Source: Liquidambar formosana (lineage: Eukaryota > Streptophyta > Magnoliopsida > Saxifragales > Altingiaceae). From it: a stretch of DNA of 64,000 nt. The notes below the pieces were generated by a model. That model was not told where the DNA came from. It made no database searches and saw nothing but the letters and a program-made list of their open reading frames with translations. The stretch covers positions 33,267,067 through 33,331,066 of the forward strand of contig CM077831.1 in NCBI GenBank assembly GCA_039720395.1. The letters are read 5' to 3'. Shown in pieces: positions 1-10,571 of the stretch. Position numbers and translations under genes: made by a program. Each line of letters begins with the position of its first letter. The first letter of the stretch is position 1.

Positions 1-94
1 TTTTATTATATATTTTTTTATCCATAAATAAAAGACAAAAACTCTTGCCATCTTTTATCTTGTATTTATTTACCCATGCTATGCTATGAAAGGA

Positions 95-1047
95 GGGTCC
101 GGATCCTCTCCAGTCCCAATCCCACCAGTTCTATCCCGTTGCCGGCTCTTAATGCTCCTCTTCATTATAAGCTAATCCAAAGGCATACAATGAGCCACAT
201 CACCTGTCTCTTAAATTGTTCTTTCACTCGTTAACGGTGATGTAGTTCCACCAAAACGCCCTCTCACATTCAAAGTTCTATCTAATCCTTCCGAAAACCC
301 TGTGGCCGGTGAAATTGCCCATATAAAATCAACTCCATATCTGTTAAAGGCTTAAAAGCCCACAAGAAAATCGTGTAAAATCAACCAAAAAGTGGTGTAT
401 GACATTCAACCGTCAAATCCACCATAACTGCTTCCGCAAGGGGGGAAAAAAAAAAAAGGATGAAGGAGGTTGGAATCCCCCACCACCCCACCTTAACCAA
501 ACGTGCAAATAAAGATGTAAATATCTTCTATTTTTATTTTCTCCTATTATTCTTCTCTATCCCCAAATCGGCAACATTTAAATCCTTTCTTTTTCTCTTA
601 GGAAAAGAAAAAAAAAAAATTCTTGTCTATGTCCCACTGGTTTTCTTGGTCACACATCATCCATATATGGTTCAGTCTATGGTTGATGCCCAAATCTGAC
701 TAAAATAAACAAGTTGCCTTCATCACTTGTCGCCAGCGATTGCTCTAACTCGGTTGTTATTAGATCTGACACAGCTCAGTTAAATAACCAATCTACCTTC
801 ATCACTCATCGCCGGCAATTTCAATGGCCAAGGTTATACCGAGATTTGACGCGGCTAAGTTATTGAAGAGTTGGAGAGAGAGCAAGACAAACGTGTTGGC
901 CATTACTGTTTGCAGAGAAGAGAATTACTTACAATTAGGTGACATGGCTCACTGTGTGCCCTTGGATTAGTTTAGAATGAGGAGGCGCTTTGAGAGCCGT
1001 TAACTGGATAGAACTGGTGGGAGTGGGACTGGAGAGGATCCGGTCCC
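95..1047. mobile_element. Non-autonomous Mutator-like element (MULE), 953 bp
   Basis: The element starts GGGTCCGGATCCTCTCC and ends with the near-perfect inverse GGAGAGGATCCGGTCCC. The inverted repeat continues imperfectly inward for about 110 bases. It is flanked by a perfect 9 bp direct repeat, ATGAAAGGA, at 86-94 and 1048-1056, the target duplication size typical of Mutator-type transposition. The paralogous block at about 6302 has ATGAAAGGA once, with no insertion. There is no transposase ORF; the only internal ORFs are short and unrecognised. The class rests on established features of plant MULEs (long TIR, 9 bp TSD). Confidence 0.9.
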
Positions 1048-1085
1048 ATGAAAGGACATGGACGAAGTAAAAAGGATTATGAAAA

Positions 1086-1470
1086 TAATTGTACCTTTCT
1101 TTATATCTATAAATAAAAGATAGAAACTCTTGCCATCAAAAGTTTTTCTTTTTGTCCATATAGAAACTCTTGACTTTATACCGATAATAGAAACTCTTGC
1201 CATCAAGAGTTTTTTTTTGGTTGATAAATAAAAGATAGAAACTCTTGGCATCAAGAGTTTTTCTTTTTGTCCATATAGAAACTCTTGACTTTATACCGAT
1301 AATAGAAACTCTTGCCATCAAGAGTTTTTTTTTTGTTGATAAATAAAAGATAGAAACTCTTGGCATCAAGAGTTTTTCTTTTTGTCCATATAGAAACTCT
1401 TGCCATCAAGAGTTTTTTTTTTGTCTATAAATAAAAGATAGAAACTCTTGTTGGCCATCAAGAGTCTTTT
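1086..1470. repeat. Hairpin minisatellite, left copy
   Basis: A subunit of about 40 bases built around AAACTCTTG-CCAT-CAAGAGTTT is repeated head to tail. Variants have GGCAT in the loop or lose the second arm (CTCTTGACTTTATACCG). The subunits combine into a higher-order unit of roughly 115 bases that recurs. Each subunit with both arms can fold into a stem of about 9 bp with a 4-5 base loop. Confidence 0.85.
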
Positions 1471-2513
1471 AATCTAAAACATTAGTATTTTCTTCTAATC
1501 TAATATATATTTAGAATAAAGTAACGTCCAAGGGAGTTAAACATAGGTATTTAAAACAAAAAAAAAAGGAAAAAAATTTGTTGCATCACTGCAGTGCATA
1601 GCATTGAATTTAAAAGGGAAGATGTTATCGCAGATCCTAAAAGAAATAAAAAGAGAGGGGGGTTAAGAGAGCGGGAGTGGGGTAGAGCGGTGTTAGGTGG
1701 TATGGAGAACATACTACACATCCTGCCCCTATTTTTAGGGATCAAACTTTCTAGTAAGAGAATTTTGGTATACTATACATATAGCACTAATTTTAGCCCT
1801 CTTAATATTTTGTATACACAAAACATAGTTAAAGTCGTAGACTTGTAGCGACTCTGTGGATATAGGTAGAGTTTTATTTGTATTTCTTATGCTCGTGGAT
1901 CGTGACATGGGAAAAATTCCTAACAAGGGGGACATGAAGCATGACAGCAATCTGATTTTGTGTTTTTATCGGACTTCCGAATGACTCGTTGAGACACTGC
2001 CACATAACTGGTTGGTGTAGCACATTCTGATGACTAGGGGATAATTACCAAACAAGTAAGAACAAAGACGTCTGTGGTTTGGCCTTACTGTAATCCGGTC
2101 TTGGGGGGATTTTCTTATACGCATTTAAAATCAAACAAGATCGAATCTATCTTTTAGTTTGTCTTGACTCGAAAGTGAATCATTTTCTGAATCATTCCCT
2201 TTCAGCCTTTGTTGACAATGGCCAAACCGTACAAAAAATAATGGGAAGTTGAGGACCATTCGAAAGGTAATTGGTCCAAATCTTTCTTTCTTTTATACCT
2301 TTGCTTGGGTATTGGGATATAAACCCCTAGCCATTGGCTCATTTGTTCACGCAAGATCCTTCGAAACCTTTCTACATGCCTTTTCATCAATTGTGACCAA
2401 GTTCTCGTTTAGCTTTAATCGAATCATAGTCATAATCCATTGTTCAAAAATTTTAAAAAATGTCACATACAGGAAAAATCAATCTTGGTTAAAATTTAAA
2501 TCACTTCTGACAG

Positions 2514-5500
2514 GGCTACAGCTTATGATGATGAAGAGGAAGAAGAGCAGATGAAAATAAAAGATGAGACAGAGACAAATCTTGTAAATCTTCGAAGGAC
2601 AATTTACCTCACAATTATGTCCAGTGTTGATTTTGAGGAGGCTGGTCACAAGCTATTGAAAATCAAACTAGAGCCTGGTCAAGAGGTAAGTAATACTGGT
2701 GCTGCCTATAATTTCTGCAATATGATTAAAGGCACCTTATTTGTCTTTTACTTATTTTTTATAATTAGGAAATGATATGTATAGTTTGTGAAATGATATG
2801 CAAGATGGGGGCAATTTTGTTGATTTGCTTCCTAAACACTATACTGATGTTTGGCTTGAATGTTGCTTTGCTCAATTTGTTCTCTCTCTCTCTCTCGCAT
2901 GCACGCACTCATATGAAAGTTATTTTATTTTTGTGTATATATTTGTAGTCTGCTATGTGAATCTGTTGATTGGGATGCAGTTTCAAAAAATTTTACTTCC
3001 TCTTCTTTGGGGATTTGACAATTCTATTTGTCTTTCTTTGCATTTTTCTTTCCTTTTATTTTTTCTTCCTGCTGAGCAGTCTTCAGGGTTGTCTATCCGT
3101 GATGGTGTTGTTGTTTGCCTAGATGGTTAATTGATGTACACATTATATGTAATATGGCATACTTGGCATGTTTGTGTTAGAATTGCGTAATCTATCTTAT
3201 TTTGGTCATAGTGTGGTGATAAGAATCCCTTTCAAAGGGGTGACATGGGTCAGGGTTGCGCTGCCTTTTAAAAATGGGGGTCCTCCATGTGCACTTTCAC
3301 CAAAGAAAACATATATATGTGAATAATGATGTCTTTTAGTGATTTGTTATGTCAGTAGTAATTATGAGAATTTGCTTCAAGCCCGAACCAAACAAGTGAG
3401 GAAAGTGAAATACCCTAGTATAAGAAATGTTAAAACCGTAGGTTGGAATTGTTCTTTTTTGGCTAGTACTTCTATATGTCTTATGTACTTGGGCTTTGCC
3501 CCTTATTTTCTAATACGACACTTTCATGGACGGTTAATTATCTGTTGTACTGATTTTATTTTTAAGTTATTAACACCATTGTCACATCATTTTTCAAGGG
3601 ATCATTGTTATGGGATTTGTAGGGACTTTGTCATCTTCCCTAATGTTGCATCCACCACATTTTTGGGTAGGAACAGTAAACACTCTTCTTAGTCTACTCA
3701 GTGCAGATATGGAATTATTCTCATTTATTCTAAAGGATAATGCAATTCTAATACTATATGGAGTAATACATTAACTGTAGTGAAATCTTTCCCATGCTTC
3801 TCTTGGTAGATTCTTTATGATTTGTTGTTCTTATCAAGGAATATGTGCAGCATTATGTATTCCTTCCATGCTCTTTTGTTTGCTTGCTTTATTTTCTACC
3901 TAAGCTTCTGCCCTTATTCTATTAAAATTCCAAATTCCTCATTTTGCAGTTTTGTTAACTCAAAGATTTATTATTGTCTTGATATTGCCTATGCAGATGG
4001 AATTATGGATTATGCTGTTGGAATGCTGCAGTCAAGAAAGAACTTATCTCCGGTATTATGGTCTTCTGGGGCAGCGGTTTTGCATGATCAACAAGGTCCA
4101 CCAGGAAAATTTTGAGAAATGCTTTGTCCAGCAATATTCTATGATTCATCGTCTTGAAACAAACAAGTTACGTAATGTGGCCAAGTTTTTTGCCCATTTA
4201 CTTGGCACATTTGCCCTGCCTTGGCACGTTTTAGCCTATATTCGTTTAACAGAGGAGGACACCACTTCCTCTTCCCGTATCTTTATTAAGATTCTCTTCC
4301 AGGTAACTAAATAGACATTCGTTTATTTATATACTCTTTATTTTTGGATACATATCGGAGACCTCCCCTTTGTTTCTTTTCTTGCATCACTTAATGAGAC
4401 AGATTAATGTAAAAGTCATGATTAGACGAGACATTTGACTTTGAACACATGTCTAAGTGATGGTTTCAATTTGAAAGAGACAAGACTATTGGTTCTAAAT
4501 TAATCCAGTTTTTGATATGTACTCAGGCACATGCCTTAATCAATCTGATCTCCAGTCCATATATTTAATTAATTGAAGATTAAGAAATCATTAGGAGAAG
4601 CAAATAGTAAGAAACATCTTTAGGAACATTTAGAGTATTGTAGAAGCATTGTTGGCAGCTCACGAGCTATCAACTTAAATGGTCTCCCTAAGCCCAATAG
4701 TGTAAATTGATTAATCCAGGTCCATATAAAAGGAAGCTTTTATATGATCTGTTGAGGCTTTGATGTCAGCATCATTTGCGTAGTCTCTATGAAGTTTGCA
4801 ATTTGGTATAATAAAAAGACATCTTACTTCTGATTTCTGCTTATAGATTAATAATAAATAAGTCTTCATAAAAAATTAAAAAAAAAAGATTAATAATAAA
4901 TAAGTCTTATTCCACTTATGTGGGATGTTGTGCAGAAAAATCCTTCACCATTATGTTGCTCTATCTGGGGCCATATATTTGGTTAAATCATAAGTCATCA
5001 GGTTTTTCCTTGCTACCTTTAGGCTACTAATATGATTTAATTTATTAAGCATTACCTTTGTTTTGGTCTATTTAGAATCTGATAATATAATTTTTTTACT
5101 GGAATTTTAAAGCTGATATCTAGTGTTAATATGAAAACACTGCTGGGTTGAGTGATGATGTTTGCCTTGTCTTTCTTGTAGCTGTTTACTTCACCTTGGT
5201 ATGGTTTCTGCTGCAGGAATTGTCAGAGCACCTTGGCATCCGGTTGCTGAACGAACGGCTAACAGATCCCACAATGCTGGACTCATTTGAATCTATTTTC
5301 CCAAGGGATAATCCCAAGAACACACGGTTTGCCATTAACTTTTTCACATCCATTGGGCTTGGTGGTATCACTGAAAACTTGCGCGAGTACTTGAAAAATA
5401 TGCCTCGACTCATCATGCAACAACAAAAGGCAGTGTCAGAATCAGATGACGAATCTGGGAGTTCTGGTTCATCAGATTCAGACACAGCCAGTTCTGATTC

Positions 5501-5579
5501 AAAATCAGAATCAGACCCATCAAGTTCGGATGAAAGTGAAAGGGATGAAAGACGCAGGAAGCGGAGGAGGAGGGGTTAG
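2514..5579 (+). CDS. CWC22: Pre-mRNA-splicing factor CWC22 homologue, last three exons
   Basis: Exons are 2514-2685, 3997-4302 and 5217-5579, all with AG/GT borders and a continuous frame ending in TAG. CWC22 is a spliceosomal protein that recruits eIF4A3 for exon-junction complex deposition and acts in the nucleus. The first exon gives an acidic run followed by [20 protein letters not shown], the start of the MA3 domain. The second gives [20 protein letters not shown] and continues through the MA3/linker region. The third ends in a Ser/Asp-rich and then Arg/Lys-rich tail, as in plant CWC22. The N-terminal MIF4G half is not in the window: it may lie upstream, or the copy may be truncated. Two residues usually conserved in plant orthologues differ (W in ELWIM instead of C; F in GTFALPW instead of D), which could mean relaxed constraint. 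The reading frame itself is unbroken. Family assignment is firm; functionality is uncertain. Confidence 0.85.
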
Positions 5580-6216
5580 GGGTGCCGCTCTGGGAAACTG
5601 AAGTCCTGTTGTCCTCGCTTCTGTGAAGTCGGTAATTCTGTTCCCTTTATTTCACAATTTGTAAAATATTGCATCCGTTTGAAGGGTGTGACTTCTTCCC
5701 CCCTTTTGAAGCTACAGGAATGGGTGTAGCTCTACTGGCCTTTTTCCAATCTCTAGGTGTAGGAATGGATGCGACTCTACAGGCTTTTCACTCTAGAACT
5801 TCTGTTTTCACCTTTTGGCAGTTTTTTGTATTTCTTATCCCAGATAGTTAACTGTCCAGTTTCTGACTTGTCCATGTATTATTAACTTCACCATTGCTTC
5901 TGGAATTATATTTATATCAAAAAAATAATTGTTGTTTACTGAGTTCTGTTTGGATTTAATTTTAGGGAGAATGACTTTCTGTAACTACTGCAGTTCAGTA
6001 TTCAGTTTGCGTTGCCAGGATGAAACAAGTGAAAATGATGAAGACCGCGTGCGATACTGGAGTCTTGTGCTTGCTATAATTGGTAGTTGCCAAAACAGGG
6101 AAGGATGGTGCATTGGAGTTCATATCAGTTATCATTGGTCCTCGATTTTTCTTCAAGTCGCTTCTAAATGGCCCCTAAATTAGTATTGAATGGATCGTGC
6201 ACCTAGGAAATCATTT
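5580..6216 (+). other. CWC22 3' UTR and flank
   Basis: AT-rich sequence follows the CWC22 stop. A CAG before GATGAAACAAGTGAAAATG (near 6018) looks like a splice acceptor, so the 3' UTR may be spliced. I see no other gene. Confidence 0.4.
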
Positions 6217-7788
6217 TTTTTATTATATATTTTTTTATCCATAAATAAAAGACAAAAACTCTTGCCATCTTTTACCTTGTATTTATTTACTCATGCTATG
6301 CTATGAAAGGACGTGGATGAAGTAAAAAGAATGTGAAAATAATTATACCTTTCTTTATATCTATAAATAAAAAATAGAAACTCTTGCCATCAAGAGTTTT
6401 TTTTTTTTTAGCCCATAAATAAAAGATAGAAACTCTTGCCATCAAGAGTTTTTCTTTTTGTCCATATAGAAACTCTTGACTTTATACCGATAATAGAAAC
6501 TCTTGCCATCAAGAGTTTTTCTTTTTGTCCATATAAAAACTCTTGACTTTATACCGATAATAGAAACTCTTGCCATCAAGAGTTTTTTTTTTTGTTGATA
6601 AATAAAAGATAGAAACTCTTGGCATCAAGAGTTTTTCTTTTTGTCCATATAGAAACTCTTGCCATCAAGAGTTTTTCTTTTTGTCTATAAATAAAAAATA
6701 GAAACTCTTGCTGGCCATCAAGAGTCTTTTAATCTAAAACATTAGTATTTTCTTCTAATCTAATATATATTTAGAATAAAGTAACGTCCAAGGGAGTTAA
6801 ACATGGGTATTTAAAACAAAAAAAAAAAGAAAAAAATTTGTTGCATCACTGCAGTGCATAGCATTGAATTTAAAAGGGAAGGTGTTATCGCAGATTCTAA
6901 AAGAAATAAAAAGAGAGTGGGGTTAAGAGAGCGGGAGTGGGGTAGCGCGGTGTTAGGTGGTATGGAGACCATACTACACATCCTGCCCCTATTTTTAGGG
7001 ATCAAACTTTCTAGTAAGAGAATTTTGGTATACTATACACATAGCACTAATTTTAGCCCTCTTAATATTTTGTATACACAAAACACAGTTAAGGTCGTAG
7101 ACTTGTAGCGACTCCGTGGATATAGGTAGAGTTTTATTTGTATTTCTTATGCTCGTGGATCGTGACATGGGAAAAATTCCTAACAAGGGGGATATGAAGC
7201 ATGACAGCAATCTGATTTTGTGTTTTTATTGGACTTCCGAATGACCCGTTGAGACACTGCCACATAACTGGTTGGTGTAGCACATTCTGATGACTAGGGG
7301 ATAATTACCGAAGAAGTAAGAACAAAGACGTCTGTGGTTTGGCCTTACTGTAATCCGGTCTTGGGGGGGGATTTTCTAATACGCATTTAAAATCAAACAA
7401 GATCGAATCTATCTTTTAGTTTGTCTTTACTTGAAAGTGAATCATTTTCTGAATCATTCCCTTTCAGCCTTTGTTGACAATGGCCAAACCGCACAAAACA
7501 ATAATGGGAAGTTGAGGACCATTCGAAAGGTAATTGGTCCAAATCTTTCTTTTTTTTTATACCTTTGCTTGGGTATTGGGATATAAACCCCTAGCCATTG
7601 GCTCATTTGTTCACGCAAGATCCTTCGAAACCTTTCTACATGCCTTTTCATCAATTGTGACCAAGTTCTCGTTTAGCTTTAATCGAATCATAGTCATAAT
7701 CCATTGTTCAAAAATTTTAAAAATGTCAGATACAGGAAAAATCAATCTTGGTTAAAATTTAAATCACTTCTGAGAGGGCTACAGCTTA
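6217..7788. repeat. Duplicated block, right copy (no MULE)
   Basis: This is the direct repeat of 1-2524 without the 953 bp insertion. It includes the same hairpin minisatellite, the same sequence around TTGTTGACAATGGCCAAACC, and the first bases of the CWC22 exon (GGCTACAGCTTA). There the splice acceptor reads GAG instead of CAG, and homology stops at about 7788. This copy is therefore a truncated duplicate, not a working exon. Confidence 0.85.
6361..6730. repeat. Hairpin minisatellite, right copy
   Basis: The array has the same subunit as 1086-1470 (AAACTCTTG, short loop, CAAGAGTTT) but a different order of subunit variants. The array has therefore rearranged since the block was duplicated. 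Confidence 0.85.
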
Positions 7789-9171
7789 TATGGTCCTGTT
7801 TAATTGGTCACCTCCTCATATGAAACTCCCATACTGCAGGCTCCAATGTGGGTATGTAATGAAGTGGTTGGTGCCAAGGATGAGATGACTGGTTTTGCTT
7901 CTCCAAATAAAGAATGACCCATTATCACCAACCTGACACTCTAGCTATATACATTGGCTAATGCATCATTCTCCAACAATCTATCAGTTTTCTTTATTGA
8001 TGTTCATCTGATACCTACATGGCACGGTTTGAATTATGCATCATTCTCCAACAATACATATCCCCTTTTGTATTAATATTCATCTGTCACCATTGTGGAT
8101 ATCCTTATCCCAAACACATGGAGACAAAGCAAAGGGAGGCCATTGGGTTTTAAAGTGAAAGCAACAAGAACTAGAAATGGAGAAAGAGTTGTGAGAGCCA
8201 TCCTTCAGTTTCTATGCTTGTCTTAGAAGAGATGTTTTCACTTTTTTCTTTCTATGTGGGGTGATGATGCAAGTGGGTTTGCTCACACTCTAACCATTTA
8301 CCTAACTGATCAGTAATGAAAACCCACCCCCGACTTGCTTATAGGTCCATGATGGGCTATTTGTGTGGTTTGAAACCAACAGAAACCAACTACTTCGTCT
8401 TCCAATCATTCTTTTTCTTAATTGCATTTATATCATTCTCACCCATAACTGAAGTTAATGAGCCATTTCTGTGTTGTTGGACATTGGCTCCCCAACAACA
8501 ATTTTTTTTTTTTTTTTTCATGACATTGCATTGGGAATAATAGAAAAAGGAGTCTCGCATATAGATGCGCCACGAGATAGTCCTCTCAATTGAGTGGATA
8601 CCCATTCATTCATTCTTTTTTTTTTCTTTTTTGGGATAAGAAGAATAATCCATTCATTCTTTCAATTTGTCTAAGAAATAAAATATTCATGGAAAAATAT
8701 GTGTATGGGTGCCACTTGTCAGTGTCATCCTAGGACACGGCAAAGTAGAACCCACAAGAATGTTTAGGTCATTTTGGGTTTGAAAGTGCTAATTTTAGTT
8801 CTTTTCTAACAACATAGTCCATTTGAGTTGTAAAATTGAAAATTAAAGGGGACAATCATCGTACTCCTCCACATTGTCCTGATGCATCCAGAATTAATCT
8901 CTGGAGTGTTCTTTAGAAGAATCGAATTCAGGTTGATAAAATAAAAAGACTTTCCTCCTATCAACTGGACTAACTCTCTTGGGTATGATTCTTGAGTATT
9001 ATTATGCATCTTGAATACCCAAATTTCAAAAGTTTCTCATTATTGAGAGCAAAGGATTTTGAGAGTCCAAATTTCTCACTTCATCATTAAAAAAATGATC
9101 ATCATTATGATATATATCAAGTTAAAAAGTGTTAATATCACATCATCGTACCTTTGCTTTTTTTTAATTTG
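7789..9171. other. Intergenic, nothing recognised
   Basis: AT-rich sequence with a duplicated phrase (ATGCATCATTCTCCAACAAT near 7960 and 8036) and two T-rich tracts near 8504 and 8617. No ORF here resembles a known protein. Confidence 0.6.
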
Positions 9172-9230
9172 GGCATGTCTTATGGTATAAGACGGCAACA
9201 TTAGCAAACATCTTATGCGATAAGAATGCC
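9172..9230. repeat. Short foldback
   Basis: GGCATGTCTTATGGTATAAG near the left end pairs with CTTATGCGATAAGAATGCC near the right. Each arm also contains a small palindrome of its own. This could be a tiny MITE; no clear target duplication is seen. Confidence 0.45.
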
Positions 9231-9252
9231 TATGGGAATATTAAAAGAATCA

Positions 9253-9380
9253 GGAGAGGATCCTCTCCAGTAACTGGACATCTCCAGTACAATCTTGGAC
9301 TATCCATGTGAGGTGGAGCCCACACATGGATAGTCCAAGATTGTACTGGACATGTCCAGTACTGGAGAGGATCTATGCCC
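9253..9380. mobile_element. 128 bp foldback MITE, Mutator-like
   Basis: The element is almost wholly an inverted repeat: GATCCTCTCCAGTAACTGGA... on the left pairs with ...TCCAGTACTGGAGAGGATC on the right, with arms of about 50 bases. It is flanked by AAAAGAATCA at 9243-9252 and 9381-9390 (9-10 bp target duplication). The terminal core GATCCTCTCCAGT is shared with the MULE at 95-1047, so the two probably belong to one family. A further end fragment, GATCCTCTCCAGTAACCGG, lies near 9554. Confidence 0.8.
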
Positions 9381-9390
9381 AAAAGAATCA

Positions 9391-10379
9391 TATATACCTT
9401 TTAGAGATATGGATCATTTCTCCTGTCTATTTGATCCTTGTATTGATTGATGTTGGGGAAAGCAGGAATTTTGTCTCCTTTGTTCTTGCCTTATTATTAT
9501 TTTTATTATTTTACAATTAAAATTACATCCCTTCTCTCCATCACTCTGGGAGAAGATCCTCTCCAGTAACCGGTTCCATGCCCCATCACTCCACCCTTTG
9601 TAAAATGACAATTCCTATTTCCTTATCCTCTTTATCACCGAAAAATTTATTGCGCCGTTTCTCATACGGTACGTTAGTTCGACAAAATGGGAAGGAAAAA
9701 TATTTTCTTAATTTTGCCCCCACATTATTTAAAATTGGTGAGAGTCTAGAACTCCTCTCATCTCTTTATGCACCATCATCACCTTGCCACTTCCATATTG
9801 ACTCCACAAGTACCACCACCACCACCACTCTCAGCTGCCAGTGACGTGCATCACCAATACTACCCTTTTGCCAACATCTTCCTAGTTTCTCTCACTTTCC
9901 CTTCAAACAAACAGGAAAAAAGAATTATTTTTATGTCCGCCATTTGACCACCACACTGAAATGGAAGGAGTCACACACTTTTATTGTTCCACAATGTCCC
10001 ATAACTAGGTGAATTATGGATGCCACTACTTCAGATAAGTTTTTTAATTGTTACCACTACTGAGAAGAGAAAATTGTAGCACATCAAAGGGGAAAAAAGT
10101 GGGTATGAAACTCAGCTGTCATTCCCAGCAAATGCCAGTGCAATAATAGTTAGACCTTTTGGAAGAAAATGGCATGTCGGCATCACAAATTAGAGGACCA
10201 AAATATTAATGAATGCACATTACCTTTTGAATAAGGGCCATGAATTTGTTGTACTGTCATGCATGCCAACCTCAAAAGGCAAATTGCCATTTTTCCTTTG
10301 GAGTGTTTGAGTCATCCATCCAACTCAAATGATTGTCACATGAGGCCATCCTTCTCTCTCTCCATTTGTATGGCCAATT
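9391..10379. other. Intergenic, TIR fragment only
   Basis: Contains the solitary MULE-type end near 9549-9575 and otherwise low-complexity or unrecognised AT-rich DNA. Confidence 0.5.
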
Positions 10380-10571
10380 GTAGGACCCATTTGAAAACTT
10401 GGTCAATAATTTAATTTTAAATATCTCTATCCTCCATTTGCAGCTCTTACATCCAAGTTCTTCTCCTCTCTCTGGGTGTAGGACCCATTTGAAAGCTTAG
10501 TCAATAATTTAATTTTAAATATCTCTCTCTGGGGTGTAGGACCCATTTGACAAACTTGTCAATAATTTTAA
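10380..10571. repeat. Three-copy direct repeat
   Basis: GTAGGACCCATTTGA followed by TCAATAATTT and an ATATCTCT stretch occurs three times (starting near 10380, 10478 and 10535), with unequal spacers containing CTCTCTC. Confidence 0.8.

Larger units (their letters stand above)
1..2524. repeat. Duplicated block, left copy (interrupted by a MULE)
   Basis: Positions 1-94 plus 1048-2524 match 6217-7788 almost base for base in the same orientation, with scattered substitutions and small indels. The left edge may lie before the window. The right edge is about 12 bases inside a CWC22 exon, where the two copies diverge (this one continues as coding sequence, the other does not). Apart from the insertion at 95-1047, the block holds a hairpin minisatellite and AT-rich sequence without a convincing gene. 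It therefore looks like CWC22 intron or upstream sequence copied to the 3' side of the gene. Confidence 0.85.

Noticed and set aside
1086..1470. CRISPR-like repeat array
   Set aside because: There are no unique spacers of constant size; the units are a plant minisatellite with higher-order structure, and the genome is eukaryotic.
2202..2390. Minus-strand frame reading VERFRRILREQMSQWLGV as a protein fragment
   Set aside because: Short, with no upstream or downstream continuation and no family I can name; probably chance.
1..7788. The two direct repeats as LTRs of one retrotransposon carrying CWC22
   Set aside because: No TG...CA ends, primer-binding site, polypurine tract or target duplication is visible, and the right repeat ends inside a CWC22 exon, which fits block duplication better.
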